Positions 44,732 through 53,913 of a stretch of 64,000 nucleotides of DNA are shown piece by piece; position 1 is the first letter of the stretch; each line of letters opens with the position of its first letter. Made by a program: the position numbers and the translations under genes. The notes under the pieces are model-generated. The model worked only from the letters and a program-made list of their open reading frames with translations. It was not told where the DNA came from and did no database searches. Source of the DNA: DASSUW01 sp963830725 (GTDB lineage Bacteria; Actinomycetota; Thermoleophilia; Solirubrobacterales; Solirubrobacteraceae); assembly GCA_963830725.1 (NCBI GenBank), contig CAWHNO010000006.1, positions 1 through 64,000 on the forward strand. The letters are read 5' to 3'.

Positions 44732-44998
44732 ATCTCCTCCTTCACGGCCACGGTCGCCCGTGCCTGCAGCGACGTGCCCTCGACGGTGCCGGTCACCACG
44801 AAGGTGCCGGGCTGTGCGTACTCGTACGGGTCGACCTCCCGCCAGGCGACCCTGGTGCTGACGTTGTCCGCGCGCCATCGGCGTAGGTGCCGCGGAGGTG
44901 CCCGATCGCGTCGTTGTCGGCCGGCGCGAGGGGCGCAGCGGCGCAGGCCGTGCGGCTGCGACGATCAGACGTTGCTTCCTGTGAGCGCTGGCGGTCAT
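44728..44998 (-). CDS. Short bacterial Ig-like (Big_4) domain ORF, frameshifted or remnant
   Basis: Reads, across frame changes, LAPADNDAIGHLRGTYADG, then DNVSTRVAWREVDPYEYAQ and PGTFVVTGTVEGTSLQARAT VAVKEEM. The PGTF-V-TGTVEGT-L-A-ATV pattern is a bacterial Ig-like Big_4 domain, normally part of arabinofuranosidases or other surface glycosidases. Only one domain is present. The stop overlaps the binding-protein start (GTGA). ATG 44998 is a possible start, but a LacI operator sits just inside it (44981-44992), so this may be the 3' end of a deleted larger gene. Confidence 0.5.
44981..44992. promoter_or_regulatory. LacI-type operator O1
   Basis: GTGAGCGCTGGC, a 12-bp palindrome variant centred on AGCGCT. 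It is one of three copies in 150 bases between the arabinose ABC operon and lacI-araBDA, and is the closest to the transporter genes. Confidence 0.7.
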
Positions 44999-45063
44999 GC
45001 GCGAGCCCGGCTCCTCCCAGTGGGTCTCCCCGCCGCCGCGGCGGCGCGCGCGGAGTCGCCGAT

Positions 45064-45075
45064 GTTAGCGCTCAC
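45064..45075. promoter_or_regulatory. LacI-type operator O2
   Basis: GTTAGCGCTCAC, whose reverse complement GTGAGCGCTAAC matches the other two operators. Central copy, 57 bases from O3 and 83 from O1 (start to start), suitable for repression of both divergent promoters or for looping. Confidence 0.72.
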
Positions 45076-45106
45076 GGTCTGATCGTCAAGTCACATGGGG
45101 GAAGCC

Positions 45107-45134
45107 TTGACCGCGGTTCTGTGAGCGCTAGCAT
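45107..45134 (+). promoter_or_regulatory. Promoter of lacI-araBDA with operator O3 on the -10 box
   Basis: TTGACC at 45107-45112 and TAGCAT at 45129-45134 with a 16-base spacer form a sigma-70 promoter. Operator O3, GTGAGCGCTAGC (45121-45132), covers the spacer and -10 box, so bound repressor would block polymerase. The regulator gene is the first gene downstream, implying autorepression. Confidence 0.65.
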
Positions 45135-45205
45135 GCCCGCACGCCGCGCCTGCGCGGCCGATCGACCGAGGATGCTGCGACAAGACAAAGACTTGCCGTG
45201 CGACG

Positions 45206-46255
45206 ATGACGATCGAACCCATGAGCTCGCTCACCGACAAGAGCCCTCGGCCGCGTGCGGTCGTCATGGCCGACGTGGCGAAGCTCGCAGGCGTCTCGCT
45301 GCAGACCGTCTCGCGCGTCATCAACGACAGCCCGCACGTGCGCGCGGCCACGCGCCAGCGGGTCGAGGACGCGATGCGCAAGCTCGAGTACCGGCCGAAC
45401 CCGGTGGCGCGAGCGCTCGTCACGGGCCGCTCCCGCACGCTCGGCGTCGTGAGCTTCGACACGACGCTGTTCGGCCCGGCGTCGACGCTGTTCGGGATCG
45501 AGCGCGCGGCCCATGACGCCGGCTACTTCGTGAGCATCGTCAGCCTGCGCTCGCTCGATCGCGCGTCGGTGATGAGCGCGGTCGAGCGGCTGCGCGCGCA
45601 GGGGGTCGACGGGATCCTGGTGATCGCGCCCCAGGAGTCGGCCAGCCAGGCGATCCTGCACCTGCCGAAGGACGTGCCCGTCGTGGCCGCCGAGGCCGGG
45701 CCGGGCGAGTCGGTGCCGCTGGTCGCCGTCGACCAGGTCGAGGGCGCCAGGCTCGCCACCCGGCACCTGCTCGAGCTCGGCCACCGCACCGTCTGGCACA
45801 TCTCCGGGCCGGCCGATTGGCTCGAGGCGCAGGACCGCGTCCGCGGCTGGCGCTCGACGCTCGAGGAGGCGGGCGCGCCGCCGCCGCCGGTGCTGGTCGG
45901 CGACTGGAGCGCGCGCTCCGGCCACGAGCTCGGCGTCGAGCTTGCCGGCAACCCGGAGATCACGGCCGTCTTCGTGGCCAACGACCAGATGGCGCTCGGC
46001 GTGCTGCGCGCGCTGCACGAGGCCGGCCGCCGGATCCCGGCCGACATCAGCGTCGTCGGGTTCGACGACATCCCCGAGGCCGAGTACTTCACGCCGCCGC
46101 TGACCACCGTGCGGCAGAACTTCAACGAGATGGGCCGGCGCAGCCTGCACCTGCTGCTCGAGCAGGTCGAGAGCCGCAGTCGCACGCCGGTTCGCGAGAC
46201 CGTCCCGCCCGAGCTGATCGTGCGGGCGAGCACGACGTCGGTCGACGGGAGCTGA
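45206..46255 (+). CDS. LacI-family transcriptional regulator of arabinose genes
   Basis: 349 residues. The HTH is VVMADVAKLAGVSLQTVSRV INDSPHV; hinge RRPNPVARALVTGRSRTLGV; then a periplasmic-binding-like sensor (GVVSFDTTLFGPASTLFGIE, AVFVANDQMALGVLRALHEA, VVGFDDIPEAEYFTPPLTTV RQ). It probably binds the three GTKAGCGCTMAC sites upstream and releases them on arabinose or an arabino-oligosaccharide. The start is ATG 45206 or 45221. It is followed by araB after two bases. Confidence 0.93.
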   Translation: MTIEPMSSLTDKSPRPRAVVMADVAKLAGVSLQTVSRVINDSPHVRAATRQRVEDAMRKLEYRPNPVARALVTGRSRTLGVVSFDTTLFGPASTLFGIERAAHDAGYFVSIVSLRSLDRASVMSAVERLRAQGVDGILVIAPQESASQAILHLPKDVPVVAAEAGPGESVPLVAVDQVEGARLATRHLLELGHRTVWHISGPADWLEAQDRVRGWRSTLEEAGAPPPPVLVGDWSARSGHELGVELAGNPEITAVFVANDQMALGVLRALHEAGRRIPADISVVGFDDIPEAEYFTPPLTTVRQNFNEMGRRSLHLLLEQVESRSRTPVRETVPPELIVRASTTSVDGS

Positions 46256-46257
46256 GG

Positions 46258-47934
46258 GTGACGGACTCCCCTCCGGCTCCTTCGCCCCCGTCCACCGATG
46301 TGACCGCTGACGACTGCGTCATCGGTGTCGACTTCGGCACCCTGTCGGCCCGCGCCGTGGTCGTTCGCGCTCACGACGGCTCCGAGCTCGGCTCGGCCGT
46401 GCACGAGTACTCCCACGGCGTGATGGACTCGGCGCTGGCGGAGACCGGCGCCGAGCTGCCGCCGGACTGGGCGCTCCAGCACCCCGACGACTACCTCGAC
46501 GCGCTGCGCGACGCGGTCCCGGCCGCGGTGCGGGCGGCCGGCATCGACCCGTCGCAGGTGGTGGGCATCGCCACCGACTTCACGGCCAGCACGCCGCTGC
46601 CGGCGCTGCGCGACGGCACGCCGCTGTGCTCGCTGCTTCCCGACCGCCCGCACGCCTATCCCAAGCTGTGGAAGCACCATGCCGCCCAACCGCATGCGGA
46701 CCGGGTGAACGCCGTCGCCGAGGCGCGCGGCGAGCCGTGGCTCGCCCGCTACGGCGGGCGGATCTCGTCCGAGTGGGAGTTCGCCAAGGCGCTCCAGGTG
46801 CTCGACGAGGATGCGGAGATCTACGAGCGCATGGAGCGCTGGATCGAGGCCGCCGACTGGATCGTCTGGAAGCTGTGCGGGCGCGAGGTGCGCAACGTCT
46901 GCTCGACCGGCTACAAGGCGATGCACCAGGACGGCTCGTTCCCGTCCGAGGACTACCTGCGCGCGCTGGATGCCCGCTTCGCCGGCTTCGTGTCCAAGCT
47001 CGACGGCCCGCTCGGCGAGCTCGGAGCCCGCGCCGGCTCGCTGACCGCCGAGGCGGCCGGCTGGACCGGGCTGCCGGAGGGCATCGCGGTCGCCGTCGGC
47101 AACGTCGACGCGCACGTGACGGCGCCCGCCGCCCAGGCGATCGAGCCCGGTCAGATGCTGATGGTCATGGGCACCTCGACCTGCCACATCATGAACGGCG
47201 CCGAGCTGGCCGAGGTGCCGGGGATGTGCGGCGTCGTGGACGGCGGCGTGGTCCCGGGCCTGTGGGGCTACGAGGCGGGGCAGAGCGGGGTCGGCGACAT
47301 CTTCGCCTGGTACGTCGAGCAGGCGGTCCCGCCCGCCTACCACGACGAGGCGCGCCGCCGCGGGGTCGACCTGCACACGCACCTGTCCGAGCTGGCCGGC
47401 GCGCTGCGGGTGGGCGAGCACGGCCTGGTGGTGCTCGACTGGCACAACGGCAACCGCTCGATCCTCGTCGATCACGAGCTGAGCGGGCTGGTCATCGGGT
47501 TGACGCTCGCCACGCGGCCGGAGCACGTGTACCGCGCCCTGCTCGAGGCGACGGCCTTCGGCACGCGCAAGATCATCGAGGCGTTCGAGACCGCCGGGGT
47601 GCCCGTGCGCGAGCTGATCGCCGCCGGCGGGCTGATCAGGAACCCCGTGATCATGCAGATCTACGCCGACGTGACGCGGCGGCGCATCCACCTCTGCGAA
47701 TCCGAGCAGGGACCGGCGCTCGGGTCGGCCATGCACGCGGCCGTCGCTGCCGGCGTGCACGCCGACATCCGGGCCGCGGCGGCGGCGATGGCGAGGATCC
47801 GGCGCGACGCCTTCGTGCCCGACGAGGCCCGCGCCGCCGCCTACGACGACCTGTACGCCCACTACTCGGCGCTCCACGATCAGTTCGGGAGCAACGGGCT
47901 GATGCACAGCCTGCGACGACTGAGGACGGCGTGA
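46258..47934 (+). CDS. araB: Ribulokinase
   Basis: GTG at 46258, two bases after the lacI stop; 558 residues, intact. FGGY-kinase landmarks: CVIGVDFGTLSARAVVVRAH (phosphate 1), VGIATDFTASTPLPALRDGT, EAADWIVWKLCGREVRNVCS TGYKAM, MGTSTCHIMNGAELAEVPGM CG, and RELIAAGGLIRNPVIMQIYA DV near the C-terminus. Phosphorylates L-ribulose to L-ribulose-5-phosphate. Overlaps araD by four bases (GTGA). Confidence 0.96.
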   Translation: MTDSPPAPSPPSTDVTADDCVIGVDFGTLSARAVVVRAHDGSELGSAVHEYSHGVMDSALAETGAELPPDWALQHPDDYLDALRDAVPAAVRAAGIDPSQVVGIATDFTASTPLPALRDGTPLCSLLPDRPHAYPKLWKHHAAQPHADRVNAVAEARGEPWLARYGGRISSEWEFAKALQVLDEDAEIYERMERWIEAADWIVWKLCGREVRNVCSTGYKAMHQDGSFPSEDYLRALDARFAGFVSKLDGPLGELGARAGSLTAEAAGWTGLPEGIAVAVGNVDAHVTAPAAQAIEPGQMLMVMGTSTCHIMNGAELAEVPGMCGVVDGGVVPGLWGYEAGQSGVGDIFAWYVEQAVPPAYHDEARRRGVDLHTHLSELAGALRVGEHGLVVLDWHNGNRSILVDHELSGLVIGLTLATRPEHVYRALLEATAFGTRKIIEAFETAGVPVRELIAAGGLIRNPVIMQIYADVTRRRIHLCESEQGPALGSAMHAAVAAGVHADIRAAAAAMARIRRDAFVPDEARAAAYDDLYAHYSALHDQFGSNGLMHSLRRLRTA

Positions 47935-48581
47935 TCGACGAGCTGCGCGAGACGGTCTGCGCGCTGCACACGGAGCTGCCGCGCAACGGGCTCGTGGCGT
48001 GGACGAGCGGCAACCTGTCCGCGCGCGTCCCGGGCGAGGAGCTGATGGTGATCAAGCCGTCCGGCGTCGCCTACGACGACCTGACGCCGGAGTCGATGGT
48101 CGTGTGCGACCTGCACGGCTCGCTCGTCGAGGGCGACCTCGCGCCGTCGAGCGACGCGGCGACGCACGGCTACATCTACCGGGCGCTGCCCGAGGTCGGC
48201 GGGATCGCGCACACGCACAGCGCGTATGCGACCGCGTGGGCCGTGCACGGGGAGCCGATCCCGTGCGTGCTGACCGCGATGGCCGACGAGTTCGGCGGGC
48301 CGATCCCGTGCGGCCCGTTCGCGTTGATCGGGGACGAGGAGATCGGGCGGGGGGTCGTCGAGACGCTCGCCGGCTCGCGCTCCTCCGCCGTGCTCATGCG
48401 CAGCCACGGCGTGTTCACGGTCGGTCCCGGCCCGCGCGAGGCGATCAAGGCGGCGGTGATGTGCGAGGACGTCGCGCGCACCGTCCACCTCGCCCGCAGC
48501 CTGGGAGAGGTGACGAGTATCGGCGAGGACGACGTGGAGGCGCTCCATGACCGCTACCAGAACGTCTACGGGCAGCGCTGA
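47931..48581 (+). CDS. araD: L-ribulose-5-phosphate 4-epimerase
   Basis: GTG at 47931 overlaps the araB stop. 216 residues. Class II aldolase motifs: WTSGNLSARVPGEELMVIKP SGV, EGDLAPSSDAATHGYIYRAL, IAHTHSAYATAWAV (zinc His pair) and LMRSHGVFTVGPGPREAIKA A (third zinc His). Converts L-ribulose-5-phosphate to D-xylulose-5-phosphate. Slightly shorter than E. coli AraD (231). Overlaps the araA start by 35 bases in another frame. Confidence 0.94.
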   Translation: MIDELRETVCALHTELPRNGLVAWTSGNLSARVPGEELMVIKPSGVAYDDLTPESMVVCDLHGSLVEGDLAPSSDAATHGYIYRALPEVGGIAHTHSAYATAWAVHGEPIPCVLTAMADEFGGPIPCGPFALIGDEEIGRGVVETLAGSRSSAVLMRSHGVFTVGPGPREAIKAAVMCEDVARTVHLARSLGEVTSIGEDDVEALHDRYQNVYGQR

Positions 48582-49983
48582 GGCGTCGCCACCGGCCGAG
48601 GCCCGGCCGAGGATCGGGCTGCTCGGGATCATGCAGGGCCTCTACGACGAGATGCTGCCGGGCATCACCGAGCGCCAGGCGGGCTACGCGCGTGAGCTGG
48701 CCGGCGCGCTGGACGGCGAGGCCGACGTGGTCGTGGCGCCGCCCGTGAAGGATCGCGAGAGCGCCGAGCGGGCGATGAGCGAGCTGGCGTCGGAGGGCCT
48801 CGACGGCCTGCTCGTGGTCATGCTCACCTACGGCCCGGCGATGCGGGTGGCGCGGCTGCTGGCCGAGACCCCGCTGCCGATCTGCCTGGCCAACGTGCAG
48901 CCGGTGCCCGAGGTGACGGCCGAATGGGACATGGCCGACCTCACGTACAACCAGGGCATCCACGGGGCGCAGGACACGGCCAACGCGATGGTGCGCGCGG
49001 GGCGGGCGTTCCACGTGATCACCGATGACTGGCGGGCCCCGTCGTTCGCCGCCGCGGTCGGGCGCTGGGCGCGCGCGGCGGCGGCGGTGACCCGCTGGCG
49101 CTCGCTGCGCGTCGGCGTGTTCGGCTACGCGATGAACGGGATGGGCGACATCCAGGTCGACGTCCACTCGCTGCTTCGCGCCCTCGGTCCCGAGGTGGTC
49201 TCGCTCGCGCCCGGCGAGCTGCTGCGGGTGGCCGTGACCGACGACGAGATCGCCGCGGTGATCGCGGAGGAGGACGGGCGGTTCGAGATCGATCCTCGGC
49301 TGTCACGCGACGAGCGCGAGGACCACGTGCGGATGCAGCTCGCCATCGAGCGCGTGCTGGTGGCCGCGGGTTGCCGGGCGTACTCGACCCACTTCGGCGC
49401 GATCGCCGAGGACGGGCGCTTCGCCCGCCTGCCGCTGGCCGCCGCCTCGAGCCTGATGGCGGGCGGTTACGGCTACGGCGCCGAGGGCGACGCGCTGACC
49501 GCGGCGCTGATGTCGGCGGCCCGCGTGCTGCTCGGCGAGACGCAGTTCACCGAGATGTACGCGATGGACTTCGCGAGCGACTCGATCCTGATGTCGCACA
49601 TGGGCGAGGGCAACTGGCGGCTCGCCCATCCGGGGCGGCCGGTGCGGCTGATCAAGCGCCCGCTCGGGATCGGCGGGCTCGCCGACCCGCCGACGTTCCT
49701 GTTCCAGTACGCGCCCGGGCCGGCGACGCTGGCCACGCTCGTGGCGCTCGGCGGCGAGCGGTTCCGGCTGGTGGTGAGCGAGGGCGAGGTGCTCGACCGC
49801 GACGAGCTGCCCAAGCTCGAGATGCCGTACGGGTTCTTCCGGCCGGTCATCGGGGTGCGGTCGTGCATGGACGCCTGGCTGCGGCTGGGCGGCCCGCACC
49901 ACCAGGTGCTCAACCCCGGCCATGTGGCTTCGTCGTGGGAGGTCTTCGGCGAGCTCGCCGGGATCGAGGTGCGTCAGACCTAG
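48547..49983 (+). CDS. araA: L-arabinose isomerase
   Basis: 478 residues. RPRIGLLGIMQGLYDEMLPG opens the N-domain; TYNQGIHGAQDTANAMVRAG is typical. Metal ligands are seen in STHFGAIAED (Glu), FTEMYAMDFASDSILMSHMG EGNW (Glu and His) and HHQVLNPGHV (His). Converts L-arabinose to L-ribulose, the first catabolic step. Starts inside the araD end. The stop codon lies in the left arm of a 171-bp inverted repeat. Confidence 0.92.
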   Translation: MTATRTSTGSAEASPPAEARPRIGLLGIMQGLYDEMLPGITERQAGYARELAGALDGEADVVVAPPVKDRESAERAMSELASEGLDGLLVVMLTYGPAMRVARLLAETPLPICLANVQPVPEVTAEWDMADLTYNQGIHGAQDTANAMVRAGRAFHVITDDWRAPSFAAAVGRWARAAAAVTRWRSLRVGVFGYAMNGMGDIQVDVHSLLRALGPEVVSLAPGELLRVAVTDDEIAAVIAEEDGRFEIDPRLSRDEREDHVRMQLAIERVLVAAGCRAYSTHFGAIAEDGRFARLPLAAASSLMAGGYGYGAEGDALTAALMSAARVLLGETQFTEMYAMDFASDSILMSHMGEGNWRLAHPGRPVRLIKRPLGIGGLADPPTFLFQYAPGPATLATLVALGGERFRLVVSEGEVLDRDELPKLEMPYGFFRPVIGVRSCMDAWLRLGGPHHQVLNPGHVASSWEVFGELAGIEVRQT

Positions 49984-50150
49984 GAGGCCCTGAAGAAGTC
50001 CGGCACGCCCGGATGCGGCCGTGGACGCTTCGCCGGATCGCCACCCGAACCCTCGGAAATACGTCGTATTCCCTTCGGGGATTCGTGCGGCGCCCGGCTC
50101 GGTCCACGACCACCCCGGACGCACCGTCCTGTTCTTCAGGGACCTCCTAG
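49980..50150. repeat. 171-bp imperfect inverted repeat spanning two convergent stop codons
   Basis: The outer arms CTAGGAGGCCCTGAAGAA (49980-49997) and TTCTTCAGGGACCTCCTAG (50132-50150) pair fully with one bulge. Inner matches include CGTGGAC (50020-50026) with GTCCACG (50102-50108), and a near-palindromic centre GGAAATACGTCGTATTCCC at 50055-50073. The araA stop is in the left arm and the ABC-2 permease stop in the right arm. No U-tract. Probably a bidirectional terminator or an inserted palindromic element. Confidence 0.7.
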
Positions 50151-50951
50151 AGGATCAGCTTGCGCTCCATGTAGTGGATCGCCAGCCGCCAGCCGATGAA
50201 GGCGAAGCCGACGAGGAAGCCGACGTGCCAGACGTCGATCCAGCCCTCGAACCCGAAGACCGCGTGGCGGACCAGCTCGACGCAGTGGTAGAGCGGGTTG
50301 ATGTGGCCGAGGAACTGCGCCCACTGCGGCAGCCCGTCGAGCGGGAAGAAGGTGCCGGCGACGAGGAACATCGGCGTCAGCAGGCCGCTCTGCCAGTAGG
50401 AGAAGCTCTCGATCGCCTTCGCCTTGGCGGCGATGAAGATGCCGAACACGGCCCAGCCGAAGCCGGCGAGCGCCGCGATGAAGGGGACGAGCAGCATGCC
50501 CCAGGCCGGGGTCGAGCCCGAAGACCATGGCGACGAGCATCGGCACGCAGCCGTAGACCCCGGTCCGCGCCGCGATCCAGGCGGCCTCGGCCGTGACCAG
50601 CTCCTCGGTGTCGACCGGCGCGGCCAGGATCGCGTCGTAGGTCCGCTGGAACGCGTACTTGACGTAGGTGGAGTACATCGCCGGGAAGGCGCCCGAGAAC
50701 AGGACCGTGGTGGCGACGATGCCGGTGCCGACGAACTCGATGTAGTCGTAGCCGGCGACCTCGCTCACCAGCGATCCGAAGCCGAAGCCGAAGGCGAGCA
50801 GGTAGATCGTCGGATCGACGGTCGAGGAGAAGGTCGACGAGCGCCAGAACGAGGAGAAGTTGACGATCTCGCGGACCATGACGCCCATCAGGGCGGCGCG
50901 CTCGAGCCGGTGGAGCCGGCGGCGCGGTGCGGTGGCGGCGATGGTTGCCAT
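50147..50951 (-). CDS. ABC-2 type transporter permease (one frameshift)
   Basis: ATG at 50951 overlaps the ATPase stop. MATIAATAPRRRLHRLERAA, then MVREIVNFSSFWRSSTFSST VDPTIYLLAFGFG, the ABC-2/DrrB-NodJ type entry, and six membrane segments ending ERKLIL. The shift is near 50,510 (reading resumes MLLVPFIAALAGFGWAVFGI). Conserved DGLPQWAQFLGHINPLYHCV ELVRHA is typical of NodJ/DrrB. Paired with the ATPase it forms an exporter of unknown, possibly drug or lipid, substrate. Confidence 0.9.
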
Positions 50952-51844
50952 CAGCTGATCTCCTCGCCGGTCAGGAGGACGAACACGTCCTCGAGGTTGG
51001 TCACGCGGCGCTCGCCGTCGAGGTCGTCGGCGGCTCCGTTGGCGCGCAGGATCGAGACCGAGGTGCCGGTGCGGCGAGTGCGCCAGCCGCGCTCGCGGGC
51101 GACGCCCTCGACCTCGGTCAGCCGCGCCGGCGAGCCGTAGACCTCGATCGCCTCGGGCCCGGCGTACTCGGCGATCAGGTCGCGCGGCGGGCCGACGGCG
51201 ACGGCCTTGCCGTGCGACATGATCGTCACCTCGTCGCAGAGGCGCTCGGCCTCCTCGATGTAGTGCGTGCTCATGAGGATCGAGACGCCCTCCGAGCGCA
51301 GCCGGTCGATCAGCGCCCACAGCTCCTGGCGGACCTGCGGGTCGAGCCCGACGGTCGGCTCGTCGAGCAGCAGGAGCTGCGGCTCGTGCAGCAGCGCGCG
51401 GGCGATCAGCAGGCGCCGGCGCATGCCGCCGCTCAGCTCGTCGACCTTCGAGTCGCGCCGCGGCGTGAGGTTGGCGATCCCGAGCGTGCGCTCGATCGCG
51501 GCCTTGCGCCGGCCGGCCGGCACGCGGTAGAGGTGGGAGAAGACGAGCAGGTTCTGCTCGACGGTCAGCGACACGTCGAGGTTGTCGAGCTGGGGCACGA
51601 CGCCCATCGCGGCGCGGGCCTGCTTGGAGTCCCCGGGCAGGCGGTAGCCGAGCACCTCCAGCTCGCCCTCGTCGGCGACCACCTGTGCCGTCAGGGCCTT
51701 CATCGTCGTCGACTTGCCGGCGCCGTTCGGCCCGAGGAGGCCGATGCAGGTCCCGAGCGGAACGTCGAGGTCGAGGCCGTCGACGGCGGTGATCGCGCCG
51801 AAGCGCTTCACGACGCCGCGCAGGCGGATGGCGGTTCCGTTCAT
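50951..51844 (-). CDS. ABC transporter ATP-binding protein, DrrA/NodI type
   Basis: About 297 residues from ATG 51844 (an ATG at 51856 adds four). Walker A LLGPNGAGKSTTMKALT, Q-loop GVVPQLDNLDVSLTVEQN, signature VDELSGGMRRRLLIARALLH, Walker B LLLLDEPTVGLDPQ, H-loop ILMSTHYIEEAERLCD. The C-terminal domain is of the DrrA/NodI sort (LEDVFVLLTGEEIS). It energises the ABC-2 permease encoded by the overlapping downstream gene. Confidence 0.94.
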   Translation of the reverse strand: MNGTAIRLRGVVKRFGAITAVDGLDLDVPLGTCIGLLGPNGAGKSTTMKALTAQVVADEGELEVLGYRLPGDSKQARAAMGVVPQLDNLDVSLTVEQNLLVFSHLYRVPAGRRKAAIERTLGIANLTPRRDSKVDELSGGMRRRLLIARALLHEPQLLLLDEPTVGLDPQVRQELWALIDRLRSEGVSILMSTHYIEEAERLCDEVTIMSHGKAVAVGPPRDLIAEYAGPEAIEVYGSPARLTEVEGVARERGWRTRRTGTSVSILRANGAADDLDGERRVTNLEDVFVLLTGEEIS

Positions 51845-51896
51845 CCCTTTCAGCATTGCTGATGAGACCGGCGGACCGCGCTCAACTCATCGGTGC

Positions 51897-53891
51897 CTAC
51901 GCCACGCCGCCGTCGATCAGCAGGCGCCAGATCTCCTCCTGATCGACGACCTCGACGCCGAGTTTCTCGGCCTTGGCGGTCTTGGAAGCGCCCACGTTGG
52001 CGCCGGTGATCAGCAGGTCGGTGTTGGCCGACACCGCCGACGCGGTCGTGGCGCCCGCCCGCTCGCACAGGCGCTCGAAGGCGGGGCGGGGCACCTTCTC
52101 GCCGCTGCGGGGATCGGCGATGGCTCCGGTGATGACGACGGTCTTGCCCGCGAGCGGCGCGTCGGCGGCGACCTTGGGCGGGAGGTCCTCCTCGAGCACG
52201 TCGAGGTCCACGCCGAGCTCGCGCAGCCGTTTCAGCTCGGCGCGCGTGCTGTCGCGGTTGAGGTGCTCGTGCAGGCTGGCAGCGACCTTCGGCCCGACGT
52301 CCTCGACCTGTTGCAGCGCCTCCTCGCCGGCGTCGGCGACCTCCTCCAGGCTGCCGTAGCCGGCGCGGCAGATCTTCGCCGCCGTGCCCTCGGAGGCCAT
52401 CGGGATCGACAGGCCGATCAGCGCGCGCCGCAGGCCGACGCCGCGGCTGCGGTCGATCGACTCGATCATGCGGTCGGCCGACACGTCGGCGATCCGCTCG
52501 AACTCGAGCAGCCGCTCGCGTGTGAGCGCGTAGAAGTCGGACGGGCGCTCGAGCAGGCCGGCCTCGTTGAGGCGCTCGATCCACACCGGCCCGATGGCGT
52601 CGATGTCGGCGGCGCCGCGCGAGGCCCAGTGGATCAGCCGTCGCACGGTCTGCGCCGGGCAGGCGACGTTGGTGCAGTACAGCTCGCGGCTGTTGCCCTG
52701 CTCGGTCAGCGGCTGGCCGCACGACGGGCACTCGGCGGGCGGCTCGATCTCGCGCTCCTCGCCGGTGCGCTTGGAGGCGTCGAGCACGCCGGCCACGAAC
52801 GGGATGACGTCGCCCGCGCGGCGCACCAGCACGGTGTCGCCGATCCGGACGTCGCGCGCGCGGATGACCTCCTGGTTGGCGAGCGTCGCCCGGGTGACCG
52901 TCGTGCCGCCGACGAACACCGGCTCCAGCACGGCGACCGGCGAGACCTTGCCGATCTTGCCGACGTCCCACAGGACGTCGGCCAGCACCGTGGTCTTCTC
53001 CTCGGCCGCGAACTTGAAGGCGAGCGCGCCGCGGGGGCTGTTGGCGCGCGTGCCGGCCGCCGCGTAGGCGTTGCGGTCGGCGAGCCGCAGCACGGCGCCG
53101 TCGAGGTCGTAGTCGAGGTCGTTGCGCTCGGCCTCGATCGCCGCGATCACCTCCTGCGCGGCGGCGGCGTCCTCGCAGTGGCGCATGTCGGCGGCGTCGA
53201 ACCCGAGCGTGCGCAGGCCCTCCTCGACGTCGGCCTCGACGCCGTCCTCGGCATCGAGGTCGAAGGCGAAGAAGCGCAGGCGCCGCTCGGCCACGACCGC
53301 CGGGTCCTTGGCGCGGACCGTGCCCGCGGCGGCGTTGCGGGGGTTGATCAGCGGCTTGTCGGGATGGGCGGCGTTGTAGGCGGCGAACGTGGAGCGCAGC
53401 ATCACGAGCTCGCCGCGGACCTCCGTGCGCGTTTTCGCCTCGATGCGATCCGGCACGCCGTCGGACAGCGCGCGGACGAGCATCGTCACGTCGTCACCGG
53501 TCGTCCCGTCGCCGCGCGTGACGGCCCGCGCCAGCCGGCCGCGCTCGTAGACGAGCGCGAGCGAGAGCCCGTCGAGCTTGGGCATCACCACCACGGGCTG
53601 GCCGGCGAAGCGGTCGAAGAACGCCGCCACCTGCTCGGGCGTGGTCGCCTTCTCCAGCGACAGCATCGGCCGGCTGTGGCGCACGGGGGCGTGAAGCACG
53701 GCCGTCGCGCCGACCTGCTCGAGCGGGTTGGGGTCGGGCGTGAGCTCGGGATGCTCGGCGACGAGCGCGCGCAGCTCGTCCTCGAGCGCGTCGTAGTCGG
53801 CATCGGCGACCAGCGGCTCGCCGCGGTAGTAGGCGTCCCGCAGCTCGGTCATCCGGCCGGCCAGCTCCTCGATCCGCTCACGAACGTCCAT
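51897..53891 (-). CDS. ligA: NAD-dependent DNA ligase LigA
   Basis: 664 residues, intact. Domain Ia and adenylation site MPKLDGLSLALVYERGRLA (lysine of KLDG), GDGTTGDDVTMLVRAL, NPRNAAAGTVRAKDP. OB fold LEPVFVGGTTVTRATLANQE and four-Cys zinc finger (CPSCGQPL...YCTNVACPAQ), HhH helices, and a BRCT domain at the end (KTVVITGAIADPRSGEKVPR). Essential for sealing nicks in replication and repair. Its intactness contrasts with the broken sigma factor. Confidence 0.97.
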   Translation of the reverse strand: MDVRERIEELAGRMTELRDAYYRGEPLVADADYDALEDELRALVAEHPELTPDPNPLEQVGATAVLHAPVRHSRPMLSLEKATTPEQVAAFFDRFAGQPVVVMPKLDGLSLALVYERGRLARAVTRGDGTTGDDVTMLVRALSDGVPDRIEAKTRTEVRGELVMLRSTFAAYNAAHPDKPLINPRNAAAGTVRAKDPAVVAERRLRFFAFDLDAEDGVEADVEEGLRTLGFDAADMRHCEDAAAAQEVIAAIEAERNDLDYDLDGAVLRLADRNAYAAAGTRANSPRGALAFKFAAEEKTTVLADVLWDVGKIGKVSPVAVLEPVFVGGTTVTRATLANQEVIRARDVRIGDTVLVRRAGDVIPFVAGVLDASKRTGEEREIEPPAECPSCGQPLTEQGNSRELYCTNVACPAQTVRRLIHWASRGAADIDAIGPVWIERLNEAGLLERPSDFYALTRERLLEFERIADVSADRMIESIDRSRGVGLRRALIGLSIPMASEGTAAKICRAGYGSLEEVADAGEEALQQVEDVGPKVAASLHEHLNRDSTRAELKRLRELGVDLDVLEEDLPPKVAADAPLAGKTVVITGAIADPRSGEKVPRPAFERLCERAGATTASAVSANTDLLITGANVGASKTAKAEKLGVEVVDQEEIWRLLIDGGVA

Positions 53892-53913
53892 ACGGCCCGA
53901 CAGTCAAACAGGG

